A DNA stretch of 64,000 nt from Chrysomallon squamiferum (GCA_012295275.1 CM022674.1:14477374-14541373), one strand, 5' to 3'; numbered from the stretch's first letter, positions 23,381 through 35,672 are shown. The notes: generated from the letters alone by a model not told the origin. A program made the numbers and translations.

Positions 23381-24110
23381 AATAAATAATCCCAGTATAA
23401 ACAAACTAGGTGACGACCATTTTACAAAAAGAAATTACCATTATGATCCCTTGCTTACCCACAGTGCAGTACATACCATATGTTTAATACAAAACTTGTA
23501 AAACAGCGCATGAAAGGAAAGTAAAATTCTCTAATAACAATTATATAAGTCTAATGTTCACTTATATCCTGTGTAAAAATGTACAAACAGGTAGTTCATA
23601 GATCAATCATTGATAAAGTTCAGCAGAGTTCAGTTACTGTTTCAGTGATGTGGTTTGTAATAAAGTGTTACATTAAGAGTCTAAGTGAATTCAAACGGAA
23701 GGACGCATCAGTTTTTCAGTTTTTGCCGATAGATATTTTCAGCTTCTTTATAACGAAATTTGTTTTATTAAATGTTTGACAATTACCTCTCATTACCTTA
23801 TGGTACAACTAGTTCTGAAACATTATGGAGCTGTCTTTCGTGAAATAATCACAGTTTCTTCTTTCTTTCTTCTTCTTCTACTTCTTCTTCTTCTTCTTCT
23901 TCTTCTTATTATTATTATTGTTATTATTATTACTGATCTCTATTATTATTATTATTATTTTAATAAATTCGTAATAAATAAAGAAAGAAAAGAAAAAAGA
24001 AAAGAAAAGAAAAAGAAAAAGAAAAGAAAAAAGAAAGAATGAATGAATAAATGAATGTTTCTAATATGCAGGAAAATTATCGTATACAACAAACATTCAA
24101 AGAGTATTGT

Positions 24111-24112
<2 letters not shown>

Positions 24113-24189
<77 letters not shown>
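24113..24189. repeat. (GT)n-(GA)n compound microsatellite
   Basis: GT run to 24144 then GA run to 24189. Confidence 0.96.
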
Positions 24190-24190
<1 letters not shown>

Positions 24191-24487
24191 GTAATCTACT
24201 TCGACAATCCAGTTTGAAGTGCGCTGCATGTGTTAGTTTACTTCCGGTATTGCTACTTAGGCTAAATTTGGCAAAGTATCAGTTTACAAAGTGGCCGTAA
24301 TTATGAACCAGAATTAACAGAGACAAAATAGTTTTAAAATTATTTTCTAAACAGAGGAAATAATTACAACAAGCGAATTAAGATAATTTTATATATAGAT
24401 ACAAATAAATAGATAGTGCATGGTTATGTATATATTAACAGTATCAATGAATAGGCCAAACCAAACAGAAATTATGTGTCAGAAACA

Positions 24488-24513
24488 ATAAATAATAATA
24501 ATAATAATAATAA

Positions 24514-24583
<70 letters not shown>

Positions 24584-24720
24584 TAAAATGAAACAAATAA
24601 ATAAAATAATAATAATATAATAATAATAATAATAATAATGAAAGAAGTAATAATAATAATTAAAATAAAATAAATAAATAGTAATAATATTATTACTATT
24701 TATTTATTTATTTATTTATT
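24488..24720. repeat. (AAT)n / (AAAT)n microsatellite cluster
   Basis: Several consecutive AAT tracts with TATATA and AAAT interruptions, ending in a TTTA run. Confidence 0.95.
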
Positions 24721-24976
24721 TAACCATTTATGTTCTCAGCAGACATCTACATCACATTATTTTTATTTTTTTTCTTAGTCATTTAATGATGTTTATATAT
24801 ATTAAGATTAGCATCATCTTTTAATTAATATTTGAAATCAGCTGGTATATTTTCCCGTTCCAGACTCCGTGGAAGTGTCCTGGCAGTATTGACACGAGAA
24901 CAATTATATTTCATTTCTAAGTCGTCCAGTAATTCTGAACTTAGGAATAACTATTTGAAAGAAATTGTTTTTCAAT

Positions 24977-24980
<4 letters not shown>

Positions 24981-25055
<75 letters not shown>
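24981..25055. repeat. (CT)n microsatellite
   Basis: About 37 CT units. Confidence 0.97.
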
Positions 25056-25058
<3 letters not shown>

Positions 25059-25193
25059 CACCATAACAGCTGAATTAGAAATATTGACATGGAGGCTCAA
25101 ATTAATTGCAGATAGAGCTAACAATATCGATTTTGAAACGAAGAATTTTTATTTGTTAATTTAATAACCAGCCTGTTACAGTTTCTTTGTGTC

Positions 25194-25196
<3 letters not shown>

Positions 25197-25244
<48 letters not shown>
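25197..25244. repeat. (GT)n microsatellite
   Basis: About 24 GT units followed by a short GA run. Confidence 0.96.
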
Positions 25245-25247
<3 letters not shown>

Positions 25248-25616
25248 AGAGAGAGAGAGAGAAAAAAAAGAGAGAGAGAATACATACTATATATGCCTTC
25301 ATGCATACATACATACCTATAAAAATACATAATTTTGATTACGTTTGAAATGCACACGCCATTTATTAAGTTATTCTGTTTTTAATAGTAGTAGTAGTAG
25401 TAGCAGCAGTAGTAGTAGTAGTAGTAGTAGTGGTAGTAGTAGTAGTAGTAGTGATGATGTTGTTATCGTTGTAGCAGCCATCTTCGCAGCATTATTATTT
25501 CACAACAACGATTAGATTATCGGTTTTTGTTTTTCTATTTTTATATCACAGAGACTGCACCATGCAGCAGACGAACAACCACGAGCATGGAAAATGAATT
25601 CTCGCTCTGCGAGACA

Positions 25617-25742
25617 TCACGAAAACATATATTTATGTTGCAATGGCCTTAATTTAGGAATTGGCACCGGTTTCTTTCTGTCGACAGCAGCAAGTGTGCA
25701 GTGAGGGAGCTGCGCGGTCAAGTAGCCATTCTGTGGATCCAT
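25617..25742 (-). CDS. Candidate 41-codon small ORF in a GC-richer island
   Basis: A minus-strand ATG at 25742 sits in a near-ideal initiation context (CACCATGG) and opens 41 codons to TGA at 25617-25619. The predicted peptide starts MDPQNGYLTAQ, contains VDRKKPVPIPK and is not low-complexity. The surrounding 25550-25870 has more GC and CpG than the flanking repeats, as a promoter or first exon would. I recognise no family and see no strong donor inside, so it could be a first exon read past its end, a short peptide, or chance. Confidence 0.25.
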   Translation of the reverse strand: MDPQNGYLTAQLPHCTLAAVDRKKPVPIPKLRPLQHKYMFS

Positions 25743-26893
25743 GGTGGAAGAAGTGAGACTGTGATAACCGGACTATGACGATTCTCGTGTTTATATCTAC
25801 AATCGCCTGCAGCAGAAAGGTCAGTAGTTATCTGTGACGTAATCAGTGTCACACTTGTAGGAATGGCGAGCGAAGAACATAATGTAAAATGTTTAACATG
25901 AACCTCTGCCCGCGGTAACTTTTATTACGTATAACGGAAATAGTCTCGTTTACTGGTTTTACATTATTAGTAGTCTGGCAGGGAGAGTGTTTGAGAAATA
26001 GATTAAAAGAAATTTTTAAAATCTTTACACGGCCTGGCTTATCAGTTTTTCATAGGATAACATTAGCAGGTAGATAGGTAGAAGGGTATGTATGTAGATA
26101 TACGTTTATAATTTATATGTCTGTGTGTATGTATATATATATATTATATCTATATATATATATGTAATATGTATGTATGAATATAATTTGTATGTATGTA
26201 TGTATGCATGCATGTATGCATATGTATATATGTAATATGTATGAATGAATATGATATGTATGTATCATTGTATGTATGCATGTATGCATGCATGCATGCA
26301 CGCATGCACGAATGTGTGTGTACTTATGTATGAATGTATGTTGGTATGTTTGAATAATATAATACCTATTTTCGTGACGTATTCATTATTCTGTTTTTAA
26401 CTGAACATTCCTTAAACATTCATATATATAATATATATATACATATATACGTCTGTCTGTCTATTGTAATCGCTATGTATGTGTGTATGTGTGTATAGGT
26501 ATGTATTCTGCATGTATATGAGTATGTATCATTTATATGTACTATGTATACGTAACAAAATAATATAAGATGAATGAATGAACGCAAGAAGAACAATGAA
26601 TATTTCTCAGAGATATTATTAAAAGCATTATATTATTAAGATTACTAATATTAGTTTTTCATGAATCACCCAAATTCATCATCTCTGCTATCCGATTAGT
26701 TTACACAGGGGGAAACCGCAGTATCACGTGACTTTTCCTTCAGCCAATATCAAATTACTTAACAAGTCAGACACGTGTTAATGTTGCAGGGAAAAGCAGA
26801 CTGCAAAACATTGAACAGTTTTTTTCTGTATGAAAGGCTTATAAAAATAACAAGTGGGTCTTACAATAAGAAGTCATTTTTTTCTTCCCTTTC

Positions 26894-26895
26894 TT

Positions 26896-26971
<76 letters not shown>
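26894..26971. repeat. (TTTA)n-(ATT)n microsatellite
   Basis: TTTA units followed by ATT units. A Leu/Tyr-rich frame through it is an artefact. Confidence 0.95.
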
Positions 26972-27146
26972 TTATTTTGACTTTCTTTTATTAATAATAA
27001 TAGATAATCATAGATTCTCTTTTATAAAATGAAGGTGGTTTACATTCATAATTATTATGGATTTCATTATATCGGTACCCAGCTGACAAACTGTTTCTCG
27101 TTCGCCTGATTTTAATCAGTTATCTGGAATTTATTTGTCGTTGTTG

Positions 27147-27181
<35 letters not shown>

Positions 27182-27794
27182 TTCATTTATTTATTTATAT
27201 TTACTTCCATCTTCTTTCTCCCCTTACACCAGAATGTATATATTTTAATTTACAACATGCACGTGGATATTACATAAATAGATAAATATATACATGTGTA
27301 TATGTATGTATTAATCTTATATCACAGACGTAATCACTTGTATATAAATAAATATGAGAATGAGAACTAGTTATATACACTTTTACTAATTCATATGAAA
27401 ATACCTTAAAATTAGCTTATCAACTGAGCGATATTGATCTTGTGGCCTATCATACGTCATACCAGTATCGTAAACATTCTGAAGATGATTTAACATCGAC
27501 GTTCTTATTAACTGTTTAACGTACCTGTTCTGCAGTAAGATTATATAACATATTCTTTATCAAAGTATCGGCATTTTAAATAAACTATTAAAAGATAATT
27601 ATAAATTTTCATAAAACGAGTCCTGTAGGTTGTATTCCACCCCTCCGGCCACCGTACTGAAACGTCATGAATGGATGAACAGAATGACAAGACAAATCCC
27701 TTCACCCCTTTCATCGTCACGATGGATTCGACCACTTATGATCTCAGCGTAACAAACTGCCGGGTCAACATCGCTTCAGAAAGAACAACACAAA

Positions 27795-27801
27795 TATAAA
27801 A
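27795..27801 (+). promoter_or_regulatory. TATA box of the SH3BGRL3-like gene
   Basis: TATAAAA in the context CAAATATAAAAGGTG, 55 bp upstream of the start codon at 27850. A start of transcription near 27825 would leave a 5'UTR of about 25 nt. The motif is canonical; its use is inferred. Confidence 0.6.
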
Positions 27802-27849
27802 GGTGTCACGTAGAATTTGTGCGACATTCTTATAGAAAATTTATTGAAA

Positions 27850-28392
27850 ATGAGCGGTGATCGAGGAGTTCGAGTTTATGTTGCAAGTGTATCATCCAGC
27901 AAATCGGTAAGAAAATTAATTTAATTTGTTCAAAGCGACTGGTCTCCGACACGATGCATTTTAATTCTGCTCTGTTTTCGCACGACAGTAATTCGCCAGC
28001 ATGAAGACAATTTCATGAATGACAGAAAGACAACAGAGCTAACACAGTTAATTCACATGCCAGAAATTATGTGAAAACCATTGTTTTTCACTGTTTAAAC
28101 ATTTCGATTTTATTCTGCATATTTATGTAGGTCATAGACGTTAAAGCACACAGACTGCATTTTGTGCACGTCACTTTATACTTTTGTCTCCAAACATCGT
28201 GACGGCGCAATCGACTGTTCGAGGGTGGGGTTGTGTCGCCAGGAATGTGTCAGTGTGCTAGCTATTTGTCGAGCAGACGTCAATGTTACAAAACTTTATT
28301 TACATGTTGTAGTTGGGATAGAATCATTGCCAAGGGGTTTTCGAATTTTCTTTCATGACCATATGAAGGTGTTATCCGATTAAAATAAAAAA

Positions 28393-28451
<59 letters not shown>

Positions 28452-31400
28452 AATAAATAATATCAGCACTTTTTTTTATTAATTAATTAATTAATTTTAT
28501 TATTTTTAAAGTTTGTTCGGGTATAATCCAACATCCCCCCCTTTTCTCTTGAACATCCCTGAAGCTATCATGCCAAGAGCAAACATTACTGAGGACAGAT
28601 TTTTCTGCTTACGTTAGTCGGATCATTGATAAAGCATGACTTTTATTACATTTTTCTATTTGCTAACATATAGCGTACGTTTTCCATTGTTCTCTGTGTG
28701 GATGTGTCGCGATTTTAAATCTCCCGATCTCTGTATACGGATGTTATTTCAGTGACTCAATCTTTCCTTGTCAAACAAGTTGTACATATTCATACTGCGT
28801 TTTGCAGAGACATTCCAATGTCATTTGAATTAAAATACTTTAGACCACAATAAATCACGAAGTCATTTTAATTTTTTTTTTTCATCTTTGTAAAATAATA
28901 TGTTAGGTATACGTTTTCTCGCACTTTTTATGTTATTGTTGTTGCTGCTGCCGCTGCTATTATTTATTTATTTATTTACTTCTTTTTGTTTCTTTTTTTT
29001 TTTTTTTTTTTTTTTTTTTTGATAAGAAACATCGTGTGTGTTTTATATAATATTCTGTGTGTGTGCGTGTTTTAAAAATTAAACTTGGGCTATAGTTTGC
29101 CTTCAGGACATGAGATAAGCCGTGATCGACACACTTGAATGAGTTGCGTTTAAAACAGGTTTTAACCTAAAGTTAACAGAATGTAAAATATAATGAGTCA
29201 TAAAATATATTTCGTCCTCAGATTATTTCTCGGTTACAGTTCAGGTTTGTGATAGCTAGCAAGTTTATTTCTCATTTCAGAGTCTGTAACTCATTTTATT
29301 TTCCACTTTTTGCTTAATGATAATAAAATGACATGGTTTATTTTGTCCTGTCTATGGGAAGGCTGATATAAAAGAAACAACAAAAAAAATATTAGTAGTA
29401 GTGGTAATGTTCATGATTATAATACACTGAAGCAAAAGAACCAGTGAAAAAACATGATCAGGAAAATGTTACTGTTAATATGTCATGGGTGATATATCGA
29501 CCATTACTTCCTGGTTGTCTTTCCTAATACCGTTCTACTAACACTGTACTTCTTCTGCTAAGTGTCCACAGAAGTTAGACAAAGTGTATCATAGCGTGTC
29601 AAGTTTTCAGATAGTTGTCTGTTCATGAGAATAGACTGAAATATCTCACAATTCATTTTTATAAAGTGTAATCGTAATTTATTGTTGTTGTTGTTGTTAT
29701 TATTATTATTAACAGAGCAGTGTACAGTTTATGACTGCACGTGTAATACTGTCAAGACAAATTGTTTAGTTAAAAAATATTCTGTGCTGACTGCACACTT
29801 TAAAATTACTTGTTGTTTTATTTCAATATCTACTTGTAGAAATAATTATATATATATAGTTATATATATTAAATAATTAAATTTAATTACCAAGTTGTGA
29901 TGAATTTTTTTATTTTTTTATTTTTATTTTTTTCTGTTATTTATTATTTTTTATTTTTTTTGTCACTAAGCTCTTTCAGTTTTTCTGTCACTCCGATGTG
30001 TTTCCGCTGGTTGATCAAAGTCCGTGAATGACGCATAACTGAAAAAAATTTCTTGTTGCAGCCGATTGAGTGCATACACACTGTCAGATTCCTCTCATTT
30101 TCTGTGTGCTTCGTAACTAGACCGGCACACATTTTATTCAGTTGCGATGCAAGCGCATTTCACAAATCACGACACAGTTGTAAAATGTGTCACCTTTTTC
30201 ACAGTATATTAAATCAGAGCTATTATAATTAACAAGAGAATTTACAAAATAAAATGTTCCTTTTAGTATAATATTGTGTATATGAAAAGGTGCGCGCGCA
30301 TGTGTGTGCATATTTGAGAGCGAGATGGTGTGTATGATGGTAAATTAAAATGTTTTGAGTGCATTCTTAAATAAAACTCATTTTTCTTTCGTTTCGGATG
30401 TATAACGAAAAACCTGATTGTTGAAAGCACACGGGACTTATCTTCACTGCGTGACAAAAAACACGTATGAAGATTGCTGTTTAATCATACTGTGAGGAAA
30501 ATTAAATTTGTGAAATATTTTAGTTTCCTGAATTCTGCAAATAATAGACGACAAATAATTCACGACAAATAATAAGCGACAAATAATAGACGACAAATAA
30601 TTCACGACAAATAATAGACGACAAATAATTCACGACAAATAATTCACGACAAATAATACACGACAAATAATTCACGACAAGTAATTCACGACTTGACGCA
30701 TAATGAGACAGCCACATTACTTTAATATGAAATTTATCTCTTTTTTTTTTTTATATATATTTAAATTAATAAAATAAATAGTAATTATTTGCATATTAAT
30801 GTAAATAGTTATCTAATTATTTACACTGACATATTTCAGTCAGAAGAACGCTTCCGCTAAAATAGTCGGAGAAAAACGTAATTGAAACGTTTTACTGAAT
30901 TACAACAGATACTAGAAATTCATAAATTAATTACGTTTTTTTGAGTAAAAAATTAGATTAAACACTAACGTCGTGTTGAGCTGTTTGTTACTAATAAGCT
31001 TGAATTTATTTTTGTTTATTCTACAGAATAATTTTATTACACTAAACTACTTTGAACGCGTTTACTGTTCGCGAGCATTATATATAAATTAAAAACTTTT
31101 ATTGTAGCATTTAAACATAATAAAAATGAAAATCGATTATTTTTATTACATCTTTTTGATAATGATGTCGTTAAAGTTTATTATAATCAATATTTGGGGA
31201 TGGACTGGTTTACAAATTTCTATATCTAAAACCAAACTTTATATTTTTATCTAACGATTCTTAGAGGCAGTAAACATGTATGTGCATAAGCTCACGTACA
31301 CATATGTAGATACTGTAGGCAGTGAGATTCACATAATTATTACTTAAATAAAATCAGATAGATACAGCTGAACAACACACAGGTGTACACCTCTGCCAGA

Positions 31401-31689
31401 GATAATAATTAAAAAACTTATAAAAATAATAAATAATAATAATAATAATAATTAAAAATATAAATAAAATAATGTTATGATGTTGCAGCTGCAGAGTCAG
31501 AACATGAAGATAGAGAATGTTTTGAAGGCTAACGACATCCAGTTTGAGTTGATAGACATCTGCACTGACACAGCACTCAGAGAGCAGATGAGGGAGAAGA
31601 TGGGAGACCCCACAGCCATACCCCCCCAGATCTTCAACGGAGACAACTACTGTGGAGTGAGTTGTTTACTAATAACAGCAATAGTAGTA

Positions 31690-31737
<48 letters not shown>

Positions 31738-32091
31738 GCAATAATAATAATAATAATAACAATAATAATAGCAATAATAATAATAATAGTAGTAATAGTA
31801 ATAATAACTGTAATGATCATAACAAAAATAATTTAATAATAATAATACTAATAATAATATTAATAATAATAATTAAAATAATAAAACACAATGACAATTG
31901 TAAAAATTGAAAGAAAAAATTAGTAATAATTGTTATACAAACAACTTAGAATCCATTTTTTTATATTAAATTTTTTATTTTTTTACATTATGTTTTTCAT
32001 TTTCAAGTTTACTCTTTGTTTTCAGAATTTTGATTCCTTTATTGAAGCAGTTGATGATGGAGTCCTTAAAGAATTTCTCAAACTAAAGTGA
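27850..32091 (+). CDS. SH3BGRL3: SH3 domain-binding glutamic acid-rich-like protein 3 homologue
   Basis: Three exons, phase 0 at both junctions: 27850-27906, 31489-31656 and 32026-32091 (TGA). The product has 96 aa (human SH3BGRL3, 93). It begins MSGDRGVRVYVASVS. FELIDICTDTALREQM and ATPPQIF-like AIPPQIFNGDNYCG in the middle match the family core, and the protein ends EAVDDGVLKEFLKLK. SH3BGRL3 has a glutaredoxin/thioredoxin-like fold but lacks the CxxC redox motif, which is also absent here. It is a small cytosolic protein of uncertain biochemical role. The sequence is closer to SH3BGRL3 than to SH3BGRL because the N-terminus and the NGDNYCG loop match and there is no Glu-rich tail. Intron 1 is 3.6 kb; intron 2 (31657-32025) holds a large AAT tract. 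Confidence 0.93.
27907..31488 (+). other. SH3BGRL3 intron 1
   Basis: No embedded gene recognised. It holds a TAAA/AAT cluster at 28386-28460, a poly(T) tract at about 28988-29021, TTA/GTT runs near 29680-29710, a 13-bp minisatellite (separate entry) and some non-repetitive AT-rich sequence. A 73-codon frame at 28162-28383 resembles nothing I know and is best treated as chance. Confidence 0.7.
30536..30692. repeat. 13-bp minisatellite (ACGACAAATAATT type)
   Basis: About eleven tandem copies alternating between TTCACGACAAATAA and AGACGACAAATAA forms, in SH3BGRL3 intron 1. Confidence 0.92.
31688..31885. repeat. (AAT)n microsatellite in SH3BGRL3 intron 2
   Basis: Nearly 200 bp of AAT units with AGC and AGT interruptions, starting about 30 bp after the exon 2 donor. 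It gives Ile-only and Asn-only frames that are not coding. Confidence 0.96.
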
Positions 32092-32128
32092 TTTAGTGTT
32101 ACGTAAGTTTAAAGTTTTGTTATTATTA

Positions 32129-32184
<56 letters not shown>

Positions 32185-32483
32185 GTCATTATCATTGTTA
32201 TCAATAATAATGTGATTATAATTATTTTTTTAATTTATTTTTTATTTTATTTTATTTTATTTTATTTTATTTTTTTTTTATTTTTTTATTTTTTTTATAT
32301 ATTTATTTATTTATTTTTTTGTTTTGTGTTCTTATTACCTTATAATATGCAGGGTTATATAATGTAGTAAATACTATTTTGCTGTTTTGTTTTCAGTGTT
32401 TTGTCGTGGATGTTGATGTGTGTGTGAACAGACTTTGATGCAAACCTGAAGTCAGCATTCGTCTCTCTGTGACGTTTACACCA

Positions 32484-32960
32484 ATATTTTTAAACAATTA
32501 CAATACATATAAACATGTTTTTAAACAATTGCAATACATATAAACATGTTTTTAAACAATTACAATACATATAAACATGTTTTTAAACAATTACAATACA
32601 TATAAACATATTTTTAAACAATTTCAATACATATAAACATATTTCTAAACAATTACAATACATATAAACATGTTTTTAAACAATTACAATACATATAAAC
32701 ATATTTTTAAACAATTACAATACATATAAACATGTTTTTAAACAATTACAATACATATAAACATATTTCTAAACAATTACAATACATATAAACATGTTTT
32801 TAAACAATTACAATACATATAAACATATTTTTAAACAATTACAATACATATAAACATGTTTTTAAACAATTACAATACATATAAACATATTTTTAAACAA
32901 TTACAATACATATAAATATGTTTTTAAACAGTTATAATACATATAAACATATTTCTAAAC
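32484..32960. repeat. 30-bp minisatellite, about 16 copies, with alternating variants
   Basis: The unit is about TTTTTAAACAATTACAATACATATAAACAT. Many neighbouring copies alternate between an ACATGTTTTT and an ACATATTTTT junction, so part of the array has a 60-bp higher-order period. It lies just 3' of the SH3BGRL3 coding region. Confidence 0.95.
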
Positions 32961-32993
32961 TTACTGCCTTAACACAATACTTAGGAAGAACTA

Positions 32994-32996
<3 letters not shown>

Positions 32997-33066
<70 letters not shown>
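32997..33066. repeat. (TC)n microsatellite
   Basis: About 35 TC units downstream of the 30-bp minisatellite. Confidence 0.97.
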
Positions 33067-33070
<4 letters not shown>

Positions 33071-33410
33071 ATATACAATGATTTTGATCAGACATACAAA
33101 ATAAAACAAATTATTCTGTGTGTGAAAATATTGGTGTAAATTTGAGTAAAAAGCAAACACTTAATATAAGCGCAGTGTATGACGGAATGTGTGAGATCAG
33201 CTTGTATGTATGTTCTTCACTTCTTCTTTTCCTTCATGTAGTGACTTTTATACTAATCTGTTTTTTGTTATTATTATTATTATTTTTTATATATATATAA
33301 TAAATAATTAATATGGCTATTTGATTTTGGTAAATAAATGGAACTAAGTGTATTGCGCAATAATTGTATTTTTATTTTTTCAATTTAATTTGTATTTTAA
33401 TAAAAGGTAA

Positions 33411-34901
33411 AATTTGCCCAGGCTTTCATTGTTCATGCATTTTTCTACTTACATTTTATAATCATCTGCTGTATATGTAAACTGTAATATGTACATGTAT
33501 CTAATATATGTATCCTGTCTGAACATTAATACAAATATTTGTCACATGTATGCATTTTAAAACATTCTTTCAAAGATGTGTAATATATAATATTATGCAT
33601 TTTTATAAAATGTTTTTAATGTTTGTTAAAAAATGATAAAAAACATTTATCATTTCTCCTTAACCATGTCAATCCAAGTTACATTTATATATTTGTTTCT
33701 CAGTTCTTGAAATCATTAATTTCATATATCTGTTAATTATTGTAATTGTTAATGATAATATATTTTCTTAGATTTTATTTTAAGACAGCATAGTTAAAAT
33801 TTGAATTCACCTTATATTTTATAAAAAAAAATACCAAAAATTTATACACTGAAGCCAGTAATATGAATGAAATTTGATGTTAATAAATTCATTGTCAATA
33901 CATTTGTAAAATTGTGAAAAATTAATTTTATGAAGATGAATTTTGAATTTTAATTTTTTCGTTATTAAAATAAAGTAACAAATAAGCATTCCATTCACAA
34001 ACATACCTTTGTATGAGTGATATGTATATTTGTACAAAACCACTTTAGAGAATAATGATGATGAAAATAATAATAATAATAATAATAATAATATAGATTT
34101 AATTGGCAGATTTAGAACATTAATGATGACTTAATTGTTTGTCAGTCATTCACTGACTCAGTAACTCACATTATTTACATATTTATGATTTAGTGTAACT
34201 TCGGCTGTAGTTTAAAAAGCTAAAGGTTAAAAGATGTACATAATCGCGATAGTAGAAGGGACATAACTCTTGACTGCACTCCGAAACATTTATAAGGTGG
34301 CGTTAACAATTATGTGACGTCACAACAATAGTTTTTACGTGTTTAGTTTGTTTTGTATCACCAAGTGCTTACCACTTTCCACTGCCATTTTGTTGATGTA
34401 ATTCTTTTCATGAAACAAAACAGAAGAATGAATTTATTTTCATTATTTATTTTAGTTTTATTTTATATTGTTTATTATTGTTTTCTTATTTGTTTTCGTT
34501 CCATTTTCATTTTTTCTGTTTTTAATCTAGTTTTTACTTTGTTAAGTTTATATATATTTTTTATTTTATTTATTATTTATTTATAATAATAATAACTATT
34601 ATTATTATTATTGTATGTAATTTACTTTGTTTTTGTTTATATTAATTTATCTACTCATTTAAATATTTATTTTATTGCTATATTTTATTTATTTATTTTT
34701 ATATTATTTTTTATTAGTATTATTTTTATTAGTATTATTTCTTTTTTTTTCTGTATTTTGGATTATGGTAATATTTTCAACAGTGCAAGTGCTTATTTTT
34801 AAAAAAATGTGTTCTTTATTGCTTAATGTAAACTTGAGTTGAACAATAAATAAAATATAATAATATATTTTCTGTTTTTAATTTAGTTTGTAATGAAAAT
34901 C

Positions 34902-34946
<45 letters not shown>

Positions 34947-35180
34947 TTGAATGGCAGAATAAGTAATTCAGTGTAGTTACTATGATGAATCTTTGGTTTA
35001 ACCTCGCTGTGACCGCAGTCTGTAAGGATTAGTAAGGGATTAACTGATACGGCTGAACGCTTCAGTCGCTATAGTCAGTGTCATTAAAGTGAAAACTTAT
35101 TCAGAATCCAAGCCCATTTTTAAATAAGCTGCAAGCACTATGGTAATAATATATGTACATACCTATGTATATGTAACACA
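33411..35180. other. Spacer with a CRE-containing non-repetitive patch
   Basis: Mostly AT-rich, with AAT (about 34063-34092), ATT/TTTA runs and an AC tract at 34906-34945. The patch 34180-34340 is non-repetitive and carries a perfect palindromic cAMP-response element, TGACGTCA, at 34315-34322, with ATTTATAAGG about 30 bp before it. I see no exon attached to it. Confidence 0.6.
34315..34322. promoter_or_regulatory. Palindromic CRE (TGACGTCA)
   Basis: Perfect 8-bp CREB/ATF consensus. The sequence match is certain; function is unknown because no adjacent gene start is visible. Confidence 0.4.
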
Positions 35181-35364
35181 GGATTGTTCAGCATGGTGTG
35201 TCGATATACACCCGCTAGACACAATGACAAACGATCAGGAAAATGTTCGATCTCTGCCAAATGCTCAGGGTGGTGACAGTTTGGTGCAGTCAGGTTATAA
35301 ATTTAGAATAAAAAGTCGCCGACATAACGGAACCGTTCACTGGCGATGTTGCCAGAAAGACTGA
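35181..35364 (+). pseudogene. Possible FLYWCH-type zinc-finger fragment
   Basis: After an acceptor-like TATGTAACACAG, an open frame runs to TGA at 35362-35364. It contains GGDSLVQSGYKFRI, then about ten residues, then TVHWRCCQKD. This is the first half of a FLYWCH domain: a hydrophobic pair, GYxF, a basic stretch, then aromatic-W-R-C. The second half, with its Cys and His zinc ligands, is missing, and a 36-bp minisatellite follows directly. It is either a degraded remnant cut off by repeat expansion or a chance resemblance. Confidence 0.3.
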
Positions 35365-35367
35365 CCA

Positions 35368-35672
35368 AAACAATGACAGAAACACTGACCAACACACGGG
35401 ATAAAACAATGACAGAAACACTGACCAACACACGGGATAAAACTATGACAGAAACACTGACCAACACACGGGATAAAACAATGACAGAAACACTGACCAA
35501 CACACGGGATAAAACAATGACAGAAACACTGACCAACACACGGGATAAAATAATGTCAGAAACACTGACCAACACACGGGATAAAACAATGACAGAAACA
35601 CTGACCAACACACGGGATAAAACAATGACAGAAACACTGACCAACACACGGGATAAAATAATGTCAGAAACA
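35368..35672. repeat. 36-bp minisatellite, 8 copies
   Basis: The unit contains ACAATGACAGAAACACTGAC followed by CAACACACGGGATAAA. Copies are nearly identical, with ATAATGTC variants near the right end. The period is a multiple of three and stop-free, so a 155-codon frame with repeated TMTETLTNTRDK crosses it. I treat that as an artefact, not a gene. Confidence 0.95.

Larger units (their letters stand above)
22151..27790. other. Spacer between SLC25A11 and the SH3BGRL3-like gene
   Basis: No confident exon. It is dominated by microsatellites: AAT/ATG 22240-22295; AAT 23317-23385; CTT/ATT 23873-23960; GT-GA 24113-24189; AAT-rich 24488-24720; CT 24981-25055; GT 25197-25244; AGT 25385-25452; TATG/TGCA-type 26095-26330; TTTA/ATT 26894-26971; TTTA 27146-27196. 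The only stretch that looks different is 25550-25870, which is richer in GC and CpG and is annotated separately. Confidence 0.75.
32092..33410 (+). other. SH3BGRL3 3' region with a probable 3'UTR intron and polyA signals
   Basis: Eleven bases after the stop lies a strong donor (GTTAC|GTAAGT, intron from 32103). A polypyrimidine-rich acceptor TTTGTTTTCAG ends at 32396, giving a 294-bp 3'UTR intron that contains an ATT tract (32115-32185). The junction is so close to the stop that it should not trigger nonsense-mediated decay. AATAAA occurs at 33333-33338 and 33399-33404, which would place the 30-bp minisatellite and a TC tract inside the 3'UTR. Confidence 0.5.

Noticed and set aside
25775-25837. 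Plus-strand short frame MTILVFISTIACSRK resembling a signal peptide
   Set aside because: Only 20 codons, weak GTCAGT donor, and no downstream exon; the opposite-strand small ORF is the better candidate in the same island.
28162-28383. 73-codon frame in SH3BGRL3 intron 1
   Set aside because: Mixed composition, but no recognisable motif, poor start context and no splice support.
31477-31910. Poly-Ile and poly-Asn extensions of SH3BGRL3 exon 2
   Set aside because: The exon ends at a GTGAGT donor at 31656; beyond it the frame only reads the AAT microsatellite. Exon 3 restores the family C-terminus.
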